Source: Nitrospira sp. (lineage in GTDB: Bacteria > Nitrospirota > Nitrospiria > Nitrospirales > Nitrospiraceae). From it: 64,000 bases of DNA. Shown piece after piece: positions 44,817 through 53,396 of this stretch (its first letter is position 1; the number at the start of each line of letters is the position of its first letter). The DNA lies in contig SWDS01000006.1 in assembly GCA_005116745.1 (NCBI GenBank), forward strand, positions 5,223 to 69,222, in the 5' to 3' direction. The notes beneath the pieces are model-generated. The model was not told the origin of the DNA and ran no database searches. It was given only the letters and a program-made list of their open reading frames with translations. The translations under genes and the position numbers were made by a program.

Positions 44817-45596
44817 TTACTCCTGCTCCAGATCGAACTGTATAACCGAGTCTAAGCTCTGGGCAGCCACCGCTGCTTCCCATCCTTTTTCACAAGGGAG
44901 AAGGCGAACTCGGAACGTATCCGTGAACTGTGCACCCAATCGGGCTTGAATTTCTGTGTTGGCTCCGTCGGTCTCAAGAAGTATTTCGCAGTCGGGCAGT
45001 CCCCGGAGACCGATACCTTGCGCCTTGAGCAGTGCCTCTTTCGCAACCCAGTAGCGGAAGAATCTCGCGGCGCGTTGTTCCTCAGGAGCCTCCATGATCG
45101 CCATGTGTTCGGAATGAGTAAAATAGCGCTTGGATAATTTTGCAACCTCGACTTCTGGACGAACACATTCAAGATCCACTCCAACTTCCTGCACCTGTGA
45201 GACTGCGATGAGCGCACGGCCATAGGCATGAGACAAATTGAACGTGATCGCTGACCGATCTCGTAGTTCCCTCATCAGAAAGGGCTTGCCTGTTGCACTG
45301 CGCTCCAGCGCGACCACATCCGGAGTGATTCCAAGGTACCTACTCAGCACTACTCTCAAGCCTCCGTGAGCCAGCACGTAACGCTGCCGGATATCGTCCC
45401 GAACAAGGCGCGCCGCTTGGTGCCGCTCGCTTTCATTCAACCAGCTGGTGCATTGCTCCAGACAGCGCTGCGATCCGTCGAGCTCGATCCCCCACAGATG
45501 AACGGTGTTCGATGAAAGATAGATATGATTTCGCCGACGTGTATCGGCTAGGCGCTCAAGTGATTGGAACGAGATCAGCATCTTGCAGTTCCACAT
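44817..45596 (-). CDS. 4'-phosphopantetheinyl transferase, Sfp type
   Basis: The 259-residue protein has the Sfp motifs VGVDLECVRPEVEV (Mg/CoA site) and FRYWVAKEALLKAQGIGLRG. It transfers the phosphopantetheine arm of CoA to carrier proteins, here presumably the peptidyl carrier domain encoded at 47322-48952. It begins about 15 bp after the exporter gene on the same strand. The ATG at 45596 is chosen among closely spaced starts (45602 GTG, 45581 ATG). Length is normal for Sfp-type enzymes, so this part of the cluster looks intact. Confidence 0.9.
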   Translation of the reverse strand: MWNCKMLISFQSLERLADTRRRNHIYLSSNTVHLWGIELDGSQRCLEQCTSWLNESERHQAARLVRDDIRQRYVLAHGGLRVVLSRYLGITPDVVALERSATGKPFLMRELRDRSAITFNLSHAYGRALIAVSQVQEVGVDLECVRPEVEVAKLSKRYFTHSEHMAIMEAPEEQRAARFFRYWVAKEALLKAQGIGLRGLPDCEILLETDGANTEIQARLGAQFTDTFRVRLLPCEKGWEAAVAAQSLDSVIQFDLEQE

Positions 45597-45611
45597 GTAC
45601 ACGTCCCGACA

Positions 45612-47273
45612 TCATGTTGTCATCCTTGCGTCGCTGTCCTTCACATGCTCCACAATCTTCCCGTCATCCAATTTAATGACCTGGTTGCCGAGATGGAAAT
45701 ACCGGTCATCGTGAGTAATCACGATGACCGTTTTCCCTCGCGCGCGTAGGTCTGGAAGCAATGTCTTGTAAAACACCTCCTTGTACTGCGGATCTTGATC
45801 CGCCGCCCATTCATCAAACACGTAGATCGAGCGATCCTCCAGGTAGGCCGTAATAAGCGCCAACCGTTTGCGTTGTCCTTGAGAGAGATCAAGGGTTGAG
45901 AAGGTGCGATCGCGTACAGTGACTTTGTGATCCAAATGCAGCAATCGCAAGTATTGAGGCGTGAGGCTATGGACCTGAGAATCCGAATGACCAAGGAGTT
46001 TCTTGAAGAGGTAAAAGTCTGAAAATATGACTGAGAAGTGTTCGCGGTACCACTCTCGATTGGCATCAGTGATCATCGTACCAGCCAGTTTCACGTCTCC
46101 TCGTAGCGGCTGATACAACCCCGAAAGAACTTTTACGAGTGTGGATTTCCCGCTTCCATTCCCTCCGATGATGAACACCAATTCGCCTGGACATAACTCG
46201 AGGCTGATGGGACCCAGCGTGAAGGGCGTTTCGGCATCAGTATCTTGCCCGTAAGAAAACACGACATCGGTCCATTGCACGATGGGAGAGCTCTCAGGCT
46301 CGAGACCTATCAGGTGTCTCGTCTGGACGTCCTCTGGACAGACATCCAGCGATATGCCCAATCGTTCAATATTTTCCAATGCCACTTGACCTCGTTCGAG
46401 AGTTGGTGCCGTACTGATGATGCTCGAAATGGGGCCCATCATATAGATCATGGCGACAATGTATCCAGTCAGTGCCTCTGAAGAGATAAGCCCAAAAGAT
46501 GGAAATAGGAAAATGATGAAACCGATGAGGGAGTAGAGGGAGACCGCATTCCAGGCTCCAAGCAGCGCTTGTATCCGCGTTGCTTCCAGATTCGTCTTTC
46601 TATAGAGTTCTGCCGCTCCTCGCACTTCCTCATCGACAAACTCCTGTCGCCGCGCCCGATGCATCAACAGCTCCTTTAGCCCGTCGGTGAGTGAGCGAAA
46701 TCGCTGAAACAACTCAGCTCTGGCATCACGGGATGCGGCAATGATGTCGCGGACACTGGTGTGTAACCACTGATGTACTACGACGCTCACGACAGCAACT
46801 CCGAGCACTGCTAGAAATACGCTCCATGACAACCAAGCAAGGAAGATTCCGCAGCCCAACACAAGTGCGCCATTCATGAGAAAACTAGGGAAACATTGGA
46901 TTGCCCAGGTAACCCAACTCACGTCATCCGTTAAGGTGACTAGAATATGGTTGGCCCCTCGTTGCTCGGAACGAAGTAGCGGAGCCCGCAGGATCTTTGC
47001 GCAGAGAGACAACGAGAGGTCCAGGATTGTGTCTTGTGAAAAGCGGACGAGCAGAACCTGGGATCCAAGGTTTGCCAGAATCTTGCTGGCGACAAGGCCG
47101 ACAAACCCTAGCAGTACAAGAAGGGAATGGTCAGAGGGATGATGAACCACATAATTGATGAGGGCTAAGACTCCGGCGCTCAATAGCCCAGACAGGACGC
47201 CGACACAGAGCATGAGCCAGGCCATGGAGCTCGACCGTTGCACGATAAAGCGGAAAAATCGTCCAAAGGGCAT
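45612..47273 (-). CDS. Cyclic-peptide-export-type ABC transporter (PvdE/SyrD-like)
   Basis: The 553-residue fused transporter has six predicted helices in the first 330 residues. The ATPase domain has Walker A FIIGGNGSGKST, the signature LSQGQRKRLALITAYLEDRS and Walker B IYVFDEWAADQDP, a wording typical of PvdE-like siderophore and lipopeptide exporters. It would move the NRPS product, or its precursor, into the periplasm. It lies between the NRPS remnant (48 bp) and the Sfp gene on the same strand. The reading frame is complete. Confidence 0.9.
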   Translation of the reverse strand: MPFGRFFRFIVQRSSSMAWLMLCVGVLSGLLSAGVLALINYVVHHPSDHSLLVLLGFVGLVASKILANLGSQVLLVRFSQDTILDLSLSLCAKILRAPLLRSEQRGANHILVTLTDDVSWVTWAIQCFPSFLMNGALVLGCGIFLAWLSWSVFLAVLGVAVVSVVVHQWLHTSVRDIIAASRDARAELFQRFRSLTDGLKELLMHRARRQEFVDEEVRGAAELYRKTNLEATRIQALLGAWNAVSLYSLIGFIIFLFPSFGLISSEALTGYIVAMIYMMGPISSIISTAPTLERGQVALENIERLGISLDVCPEDVQTRHLIGLEPESSPIVQWTDVVFSYGQDTDAETPFTLGPISLELCPGELVFIIGGNGSGKSTLVKVLSGLYQPLRGDVKLAGTMITDANREWYREHFSVIFSDFYLFKKLLGHSDSQVHSLTPQYLRLLHLDHKVTVRDRTFSTLDLSQGQRKRLALITAYLEDRSIYVFDEWAADQDPQYKEVFYKTLLPDLRARGKTVIVITHDDRYFHLGNQVIKLDDGKIVEHVKDSDARMTT

Positions 47274-47321
47274 CGTTGACTAGCCTCACTGCCACCAGGA
47301 AAGGAGAGTGGATGTGCACAC

Positions 47322-48952
47322 CTAAATGACGTTGGCCAAAGGGGTTGGCTTGCTTTGAGTATCCTCGCCAAGGAAAGCCTCGAGATGCTTTGTCACTTCT
47401 TCCACATGTGGCGCGACAAGGAGCTGTCCTGAATTGCTAGCTGCAACCTGCACGGTCTTGCTCCCTTCGCCACCAAAGTCTGACCAGATACGTCTGGTAT
47501 CCGTTACCGACTGAGCGACATACCGTTTTGATGCCATCATATTGAGAATATGCCCAGGGTATTTGCGAACGTCGTAGCGAGCCACAGCCTGGAGCGTGGC
47601 TCGGGTCACTTGTCCGACTTGGAACTCGACAAGCAGCTCATCCTTAGCGACATTGGTTTGCGATAACGACATGAGTCTCTTGCATTTAGGTTGGAGAAAT
47701 GAAACCCAGTCTTTGACCGGCAAACGAACGAGGCTGGGAATAGTACGCATTATCCTCCACAGTAGATACAGGGGCAGCCCAAATGTCATCGGCAACTTAT
47801 AACGATGTGGGCGATATGTGGATGGATGCCATGTGTCCATTACCACAAGTGTGACGGCCTGTCCCTGCTCGACCAGTTGCTGAGCCATTTCATACGCGAT
47901 CAGTCCGCCGGTGCAGCTGCCAAGGACGGTATACGGCCCGTTCGGGCGAAAGCGACGGATCTGTGCAACATAATGACTCGCCATCTCCGGCACCGATGTA
48001 AACGGCGCCTCTTTTCCGTCTAGTCCTCGTGCCTGTAATCCGTAGGAGGGTTGATTCGGCCCCAGCAGCTTTGCTAGCTGAGCAAAGACCAAGACATTAC
48101 CCCCAACTCCGGGCACCATGAAAATCGGTACTGCAGCCCCGCTGGGCTGAATGGCGACGAGGGATTGCCACGGCGGGACCCACTGGTTTTGTGTCAGCAC
48201 CGCTGTGAGGGTGGCAATGGTCGGGGCTTGAAACAGAGTGGCCAGAGGCAGATGGCGTCCATACACTTGTTCAATGAGATAGAACAACTGGGCGGCTTTG
48301 AGTGAGTGGCCGCCGAGATCAAAGAAGTTGTCGTGAATTCCGATCGGATTGATGCTGAATACCTGCTGCCACAAGGCCGCCATTTGGACGTCGAGATGAT
48401 TGCTCGGTGGGACATGCACGACAGCGGGTGAGGGAGCGAGCGTAGGAGCGGGTAATGCGTTCCGGTCGACTTTGTTATTGGCCGTCAAGGGCATTTCCGT
48501 CAGAAACATGAAGAGCGACGGAATCATGTAATCAGGAATCTGTGCGTGGAGAAATGAACGCAGGTCTGCCTGGCTTGGCATGAGGCCGTCATGGCCGACC
48601 AGATACGCCACCAACTGCTTGCCTCCTTGCTGATCGTCCCGTGCCGTGACGGCCGCCTGACGGACCGCGTGATGACGGCTCAGCGCAGTCTCGATCTCAC
48701 CCAATTCGATCCGATACCCTCGGATCTTGACCTGGTGATCCATCCGACCGAGATGGACGATGCGTCCATCTGAGCGATACCGTGCCACGTCTCCCGTTCG
48801 ATAGAGTCTGGCGAGGGGCTCTGGAGAACATGGATGCGGGATGAACCGCTCCGCTGTTAAGTCAGGCTGCCCCCGATAGCCTCGGGCTAATCCATGGCCG
48901 CCGATATACAGCTCACCGGAGACTCCGATTGGGGCCGGCTGCAGGAATGGAT
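47322..48952 (-). CDS. NRPS remnant: C-terminal half of adenylation domain, carrier domain and thioesterase
   Basis: About 540 meaningful residues. They begin inside an adenylation domain at DPFLQPAPIGVSGELYIGG and continue through RTGDVARYRSDG and the core lysine region (LTANNKVDRNALP). The carrier domain has FFDLGGHSLKAAQ, and a type-I thioesterase follows whose nucleophile elbow is GSCTGG. The frame stays open upstream to 49397, but that part is an out-of-frame shadow of the FAAL-like gene and makes no sense as protein. Condensation and N-terminal adenylation parts are missing. As it stands the gene cannot make an assembly-line enzyme. Confidence 0.8.
48139..48194 (-). repeat. 56-bp exact direct repeat, copy 1 (start of thioesterase domain)
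   Basis: The 56 bases at 48139-48194 recur exactly at 48993-49048, 854 bp apart and in the same orientation. On the minus strand they encode QNQWVPPWQSLVAIQPSG, the linker into the thioesterase. This copy sits in its proper context between carrier and thioesterase domains. Confidence 0.9.
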
Positions 48953-49831
48953 CCCACCCACTCCCGGAACCAAAAACACGGGGATGCCTGATCCGCTGGG
49001 CTGAATGGCGACGAGGGATTGCCACGGCGGGACCCACTGGTTTTGTGTAATCTCCAATCGAGACACCGCCTCCAGCCAACGCAAGGGTCGCCGGAGAAAC
49101 GTGACGGGGGACATCAAATAGGACGGAATCCCGGCATAAAACGGGACGAGGATGCCATGCAGCAATCCATAGTCGTGAAAATACGGCAGCCAGGAGAGCA
49201 TCCGGCTCCCGTCGGATAATCCGCCGGCCCGCTTCAAGGCCTTGCAATGCGCGAGCACGTTTCCATGACTGACCATGGCGCCACGAGGGGTGGCCGTCGA
49301 TCCTGAGGTATATTGCAAATACGCGAGAGAGCTGTTGGCAGGCCGTGAGAACTCGACTGACTCGGCAGCACTGTCGGCCTGATCGGTTGCCATCCACTTG
49401 ATGGGATCTGCAGCTCTTGTGAGTGAAAGCTCCGAAGACAGGGCGTGAATACCTGAGGTTGTGAGTACGAGCGCTGCGTCAGCATCGTCGATAATGGCGC
49501 GCAGTCTCTGCAGACTATGCTTCCGTCTGATGGGGTCGGGAGCCGGAGCAGGAACGGCGATGAGCCCGGCACAAGCACAGGCCCAAAAGGCGCAGGCGAC
49601 GTCGATCCCCTGTGGGTAGAGCAGAAGAATTCTGGTTCCTTGTGGAACCGCCTGGGCGAGATGGCTTGCTAGGGCACGGACTCTCTGCTCAAGCTGGCCA
49701 TAGGTCAGCTGGCTCTCAATCTCGAGGTTGTCACGAATCAGGGCATAGGCCAGCTCATCCGGCTGTTGCCGGCATCGATGCTCGAAGAAATCTGGAAGGT
49801 TGTGGATCGCCCGAGGTGGAAGTTTAGCCAT
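48887..49831 (-). CDS. Truncated fatty-acyl-AMP ligase (FAAL)-like starter domain
   Basis: The first 260 residues match the N-terminal part of FAAL/long-chain acyl-AMP ligases: LLLYPQGIDVACAFWACA, LQYTSGSTATPRGAMVSHGN and WLPYFHDYGLLHGILVPFYA. Instead of the expected FAAL continuation, the sequence jumps at the 56-bp repeat into about 30 residues of a thioesterase start. After the next junction it runs out of frame to a stop. It was probably the lipid-loading starter of a lipopeptide synthetase; the present product lacks the C-terminal half. No good ribosome site precedes the ATG at 49831. Confidence 0.75.
   Translation of the reverse strand: MAKLPPRAIHNLPDFFEHRCRQQPDELAYALIRDNLEIESQLTYGQLEQRVRALASHLAQAVPQGTRILLLYPQGIDVACAFWACACAGLIAVPAPAPDPIRRKHSLQRLRAIIDDADAALVLTTSGIHALSSELSLTRAADPIKWMATDQADSAAESVEFSRPANSSLAYLQYTSGSTATPRGAMVSHGNVLAHCKALKRAGGLSDGSRMLSWLPYFHDYGLLHGILVPFYAGIPSYLMSPVTFLRRPLRWLEAVSRLEITQNQWVPPWQSLVAIQPSGSGIPVFLVPGVGGIHSCSRPQSESPVSCISAAMD
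48993..49048 (-). repeat. 56-bp exact direct repeat, copy 2 (junction in FAAL-like gene)
   Basis: This copy is identical to 48139-48194. It sits abruptly after fatty-acyl-AMP-ligase sequence (LRWLEAVSRLEI) and leads into a second, slightly different thioesterase start (IPVFLVPGVGG). That start is cut at about 48952, where adenylation sequence begins in another frame. Confidence 0.9.
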
Positions 49832-50236
49832 GGATGCGAGACGCAGGCTGCCCTTGAATCGCTAAGAATAACAGCAATCAACTATCTGTCTAACGACGAG
49901 TACAAACTTAGAATAATTGATCATAAATGGGAAGACTTTCTCGTTTTGAAACCGGTTCAGAAATTGACTACCGTGTAGTGTGGCGAGCCCTCTTGCCTGG
50001 AGGAGAAACCCTTTCCGCAAACTGATGCACAGGTCACGCTCTGTTGTGAAGGCTGTAGCATCTTGCGCCAGTGGGCGAGAAGGTCCTGGGGTATTTGTCG
50101 TCAGTTCAGGCCCTAATTCCCAGAACCATCGTAGCAAAACCATATAAATGCTTGACGAATAAGGAGAAAACTCCCTAGATCTCTTGAGAGACAATGGCAC
50201 ATTGATCGCAAGGTTTGGCCCTCGAAGGGAGTGCAA
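49832..50236. promoter_or_regulatory. Divergent intergenic region with a sigma-54-like promoter candidate (50194-50209)
   Basis: This 405-bp gap separates the minus-strand NRPS locus from the plus-strand redox island, so it should hold promoters for both. TGGCACATTGATCGCA at 50194-50209 has the GG-N10-GC spacing of sigma-54 promoters, with one mismatch in the TTGC box. It lies about 28 bp before the start at 50237. The left half is AT-rich. No gene is convincing in it. Confidence 0.4.
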
Positions 50237-50626
50237 ATGCAGATCACACGACGACTGGTAGTCTGTTGCGCAATGTTAGCCGGTCTGTTCGGGCTGGGGT
50301 TCAGCAATCTTGGCGTGAAAGAACTTGCTGTCTCGGCCAAGGGCGGTGATCCAGTCAGTGGACGCGAAATCTACGTGAACACCTGCATCCGCTGCCACGG
50401 AATCGACGGGAAAGGTGCACTCGGAATTAAACTCGTTCCACCTCCGGCGGATCTGACCTCGCTCACCGTTCAAAGTCGCCTCGACGGGACCTTGTTTCGA
50501 CGAATTCATGGAGGAAAACCCAATACCGCCATGGGTGCGTGGAAACATGCGCTCTCCGATGAGGAAATTTGGGATGTCCTGGCCTATGTGCGCACATTCG
50601 GGGTGGAGTCCGGTGGGCAACCATAA
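50237..50626 (+). CDS. Small monohaem cytochrome c
   Basis: The 129-residue protein has a signal peptide (MLAGLFGLGFSNLG region) and one class-I cytochrome domain: haem motif CIRCHGIDG, PPPADLTSL, and the C-terminal helix EEIWDVLAYVRTFG. GGAG lies at the right distance for the ATG at 50237; a GTG at 50231 is too close. It is the first of a run of similar cytochromes and probably carries electrons in the periplasm. The Met ligand may be in the GGKPNTAMGAWK segment. Confidence 0.88.
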   Translation: MQITRRLVVCCAMLAGLFGLGFSNLGVKELAVSAKGGDPVSGREIYVNTCIRCHGIDGKGALGIKLVPPPADLTSLTVQSRLDGTLFRRIHGGKPNTAMGAWKHALSDEEIWDVLAYVRTFGVESGGQP

Positions 50627-50712
50627 AGTTGAATCTAATGGGTAGGATTTGTCTCATACGAGGGTGTCAGGAAAATACGATCAACTCCATTGTTTGATGA
50701 GGAGGTAATGCC

Positions 50713-50931
50713 ATGACGTGCAATGTTGGAGGGATTGAGAGACCTATACGAATTGGAGCAGGGCTGCTGGTCATCATGATCGGCATCTTTGCTGGGCTTT
50801 CGACGGCAGTAGCGGGAACAGCACTTGCGGTGGGGGCCATACTGCTGCTCACGGGAGCGCTGGGATATTGTCCGCTGTTTACGTTGTTCGGAATTAGCAC
50901 CTGCTCTCGGGCGTCCGGTATGAAGAAATGA
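50713..50931 (+). CDS. Two-helix membrane protein, DUF2892-like
   Basis: The 72-residue protein begins MTCNVGGIERPIRIGAG and has two hydrophobic helices with GYCPLFTLFGISTC after the second. This is the DUF2892 pattern with the conserved CP motif. GAGGAGG precedes the ATG. It overlaps or abuts the TsdA-like gene (1-bp gap), so they are co-transcribed. Family members recur beside sulfur-handling genes, and a role in sulfur transfer is possible but unproven. Confidence 0.8.
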   Translation: MTCNVGGIERPIRIGAGLLVIMIGIFAGLSTAVAGTALAVGAILLLTGALGYCPLFTLFGISTCSRASGMKK

Positions 50932-50932
50932 G

Positions 50933-51796
50933 GTGAATGCTGTGAGCCGACCGGTCATTGCAGGCGTCGTGTTGGTGAGTATGTTAGTGGGGACGATCAG
51001 TTGTGTCCCACCTCCACGAGTGACGGAGAGTGAGGAGGGGGTTGTTCGTCGGATCGTGGGGTCGCCAGTCGATGCGCTGTTTGTCCCGCCATCGCCCGAA
51101 ACGATTCCAGGTGATCTGAGAGGCGAGCAGATTCGCCTGGGCTACAAGATGATCGTCGACACGCAGGAATATGGGAAACGGTATGTTGGAAACGCGCTCA
51201 ACTGCACCAATTGTCATTTAGATGCGGGACTCAACCCGAATTCTGCATCCTTCGTCGGTATCGCCACTCTTTACCCACAGTATCGTGAACGAGCCGGCCG
51301 ACAGATGACGCTAGCCGATCGAATCAACGAGTGTTTCGAACGTAGTATGAATGGAAAACCTCTGCCGCCCGACAGCGTAAAGCTCACGGCCATTGTCGCG
51401 TACGTCACATGGTTATCACAGAATATGCCGCCCGGCGTTGAGGTCCCATGGCGAGGAATCCCACGCCTCATCTCGACCCATCAGCCTGACCCTCTCAACG
51501 GCAAAAAGGTCTATGAGAAAAAGTGTGTCTTCTGCCACGGTTCCGATGGGCAAGGCACCATGACGGCACCGCCTGTGTGGGGGCCTCGTTCGTACAACAT
51601 TGGTGCAGGCATGGCACGAATCAGCGTAGCCGCTGCATTTATCAAGGCCAACATGCCGCGAGGCTGGGGCTGGACAGTGACCGATGACGAAGCCATCGAT
51701 GCTGCAGTCTATATCAACACACAGCCTCGACCGGACTTTCCCGACAAGATTCACGATTGGCCGAAGGGCGGCAAGCCGGCGGATGCACCCTATTGA
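50933..51796 (+). CDS. Dihaem cytochrome c, thiosulfate dehydrogenase (TsdA)-like
   Basis: The 287-residue protein has a lipoprotein-like signal (VLVSMLVGTISC). Two cytochrome domains follow: the first with CTNCHLDAG (about residue 90), the second with CVFCHGSDGQG. The NCTNCHLDAGLNPN phrase and the domain order fit the TsdA/SoxA-related family, which oxidises thiosulfate to tetrathionate or reverses that reaction. Whether the special axial ligand is present cannot be told safely. The YeeE/YedE transporter pair and OsmC gene downstream support a sulfur role. Confidence 0.7.
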   Translation: MNAVSRPVIAGVVLVSMLVGTISCVPPPRVTESEEGVVRRIVGSPVDALFVPPSPETIPGDLRGEQIRLGYKMIVDTQEYGKRYVGNALNCTNCHLDAGLNPNSASFVGIATLYPQYRERAGRQMTLADRINECFERSMNGKPLPPDSVKLTAIVAYVTWLSQNMPPGVEVPWRGIPRLISTHQPDPLNGKKVYEKKCVFCHGSDGQGTMTAPPVWGPRSYNIGAGMARISVAAAFIKANMPRGWGWTVTDDEAIDAAVYINTQPRPDFPDKIHDWPKGGKPADAPY

Positions 51797-51905
51797 GATC
51801 GGGAGAGTCGCCTAGGTGACTGTTGAGTTGTGAATGGTGAGCTCACATGAAACACAACATTGTGGCTTTCATACGATATGAACACCGAAGGACGGGAAGA
51901 GGAAG

Positions 51906-52445
51906 ATGATCAATCCTGACACGCACGTTGTTCCAATTTTGCCCTGGTGGGCCGGGGGTCTCGGAATCGGGATTGTTCTGCTCATCGCCGTGGCACTCGT
52001 GCAACCGATCGGAGTCTCGACGCAGTATGTGGTGTTAGACGGTGTGCTGTTGCATGCGCTGAGTCCAGACCTTGCCGATGACAGCCCATATCTCAAGGAA
52101 GCCAGCAAGGGATGGACCTTGGCCACCTACGAATTCTTCTTCGTCATTGGGATCCCCATCGGTGCGTTTCTGGCTGCAGCGATCACGAAACGATTCAGTA
52201 CCCGAGTGGTGCCTCCGCTGTGGGCCTATCGATTTGGACAGGCGCCGGGAAAGCGTCTGGCGTGGTCGTTTATCGGAGGTTTTCTTCTGCTGTTCGGAGC
52301 TCGGTTTGGAGGGGGATGCACATCCGGCCACATGATCAGCGGGGTCTCGCAGTTGGCCGTGAGTTCATTCATTTTTTCAGCCGCGTTGTTTGCCAGTGCA
52401 ATTGTTACGGCCCGCTGGTTGTACCCTGAGCAGGTGAAACAGTGA
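51906..52445 (+). CDS. YeeE/YedE-family membrane protein, N-terminal half type
   Basis: The 179-residue membrane protein has about four helices and carries the signature GARFGGGCTSGHMISGVSQL of YeeE/YedE transporters, in which the cysteine participates in thiosulfate passage. Full-length family members have two such halves in one chain; here the halves are separate genes overlapping by 4 bp (this and the next). It is likely an importer of thiosulfate or another sulfur species across the inner membrane. GGAAGAGGAAG precedes the ATG. Confidence 0.85.
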   Translation: MINPDTHVVPILPWWAGGLGIGIVLLIAVALVQPIGVSTQYVVLDGVLLHALSPDLADDSPYLKEASKGWTLATYEFFFVIGIPIGAFLAAAITKRFSTRVVPPLWAYRFGQAPGKRLAWSFIGGFLLLFGARFGGGCTSGHMISGVSQLAVSSFIFSAALFASAIVTARWLYPEQVKQ

Positions 52446-52972
52446 ACTTGCTTCTAGGGCTCCTTCTTGGAGCGGCTTTTGGCGCGGTCCTCCAACTCTC
52501 CGGGGCGTCGAGCTATACAAAGATCCTCAACACCTTGCGGCTCAAAGACTTGACGATCATGAAGGTCATCATGACAGCCATCGGTGTCGGGTTGATCGGG
52601 GTTCATGGATTGGATGCGTTGGGTGTCGCTCATCTGAAGGTCAAGGATCTCTATCTCCCGGGGATCCTCATCGCAGGCGTGATCTTCGGCGTGGGATTTG
52701 CCGTCACGGGCTATTGTCCAGGGACAGCGCTCGCGGCGGCGGCTGAAGGGAAGCTCGATGCGTGGATGACGATGCTCGGCGGCTTGCTCGGCGCATTGAC
52801 GTTTGCCTTCCTATTTCCGGATCTCGAGTCGTCTTTAGCCGCATTGGGGGGATTCGGTCCGGTGACGATTCATGACTCGATTGGGATAAGCGGGCTATTT
52901 GTGGCAGGGCCATTGGGCCTGCTGTGTTTGTGGGGAGCAGCGAAACTCCCAGAACCACGAGGGACACGATGA
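52442..52972 (+). CDS. YeeE/YedE-family membrane protein, C-terminal half type
   Basis: The 176-residue membrane protein is the partner of the preceding gene, starting at a GTG that overlaps its stop (GTGA). The signature here is FAVTGYCPGTALAAAAEGK, the second conserved cysteine motif of the YeeE/YedE fold. Together the two would form one transporter. Its stop overlaps the start of the OsmC gene (ATGA), so the three genes are translationally coupled. Confidence 0.85.
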   Translation: MNLLLGLLLGAAFGAVLQLSGASSYTKILNTLRLKDLTIMKVIMTAIGVGLIGVHGLDALGVAHLKVKDLYLPGILIAGVIFGVGFAVTGYCPGTALAAAAEGKLDAWMTMLGGLLGALTFAFLFPDLESSLAALGGFGPVTIHDSIGISGLFVAGPLGLLCLWGAAKLPEPRGTR

Positions 52973-53385
52973 AACTCACGGCGACCTTTCACGGCGGGAC
53001 ACGCTACGACGTTGTGAGTGGCAAGCATCGAATTATTACCGACCAGGCGGTGGAGGATGGAGGGCAGGATGCCGGAATGGGTCCGGTCGAACTCTTTGTC
53101 GGGTCCGTCGCGAGTTGTGTGGCGTACTTCGTCGGGCAATTCTGTGGGCGGCACGGCATTTCCCGAGAGGGCTTGATGGTCGATGCGGAATGGACGATGG
53201 CCGAAGTTCCACACCGTGTTGGTCGCATCGACATCGGGATTCATCTACCCCATCGCATCAACGCAGAACAAAAAGAACGCCTCTTGAAGGTCGCGCATGG
53301 CTGCACTGTGCATCAATCCCTCGCGGTGCCTGCCGGCGTGGCGATCGAACTCAATCCTCATCCTCGTGGTGAGAAATCCTCGTGA
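52969..53385 (+). CDS. OsmC-family protein coupled to the YeeE/YedE pair
   Basis: The 138-residue protein has OsmC features: GMGPVELFVGSVASCVAYFV and KVAHGCTVHQSLAVP, each with a cysteine. The ATG at 52969 overlaps the upstream stop. OsmC-type proteins reduce hydroperoxides, and some relatives act on persulfides. Coupling to a putative sulfur importer suggests handling of reactive sulfur rather than general peroxide defence; that is inference. Confidence 0.85.
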   Translation: MKLTATFHGGTRYDVVSGKHRIITDQAVEDGGQDAGMGPVELFVGSVASCVAYFVGQFCGRHGISREGLMVDAEWTMAEVPHRVGRIDIGIHLPHRINAEQKERLLKVAHGCTVHQSLAVPAGVAIELNPHPRGEKSS

Positions 53386-53396
53386 AAGGAGCAGCG

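Noticed and set aside
48953-49397. N-terminal extension of the NRPS frame
   Set aside because: This part is a shifted-frame shadow of the FAAL-like coding sequence and carries no NRPS motif.
49862-50236. 124-codon minus-strand frame in the divergent intergenic region
   Set aside because: The sequence is low in recognisable structure, has no ribosome site, and covers the likely promoters of both flanking operons.
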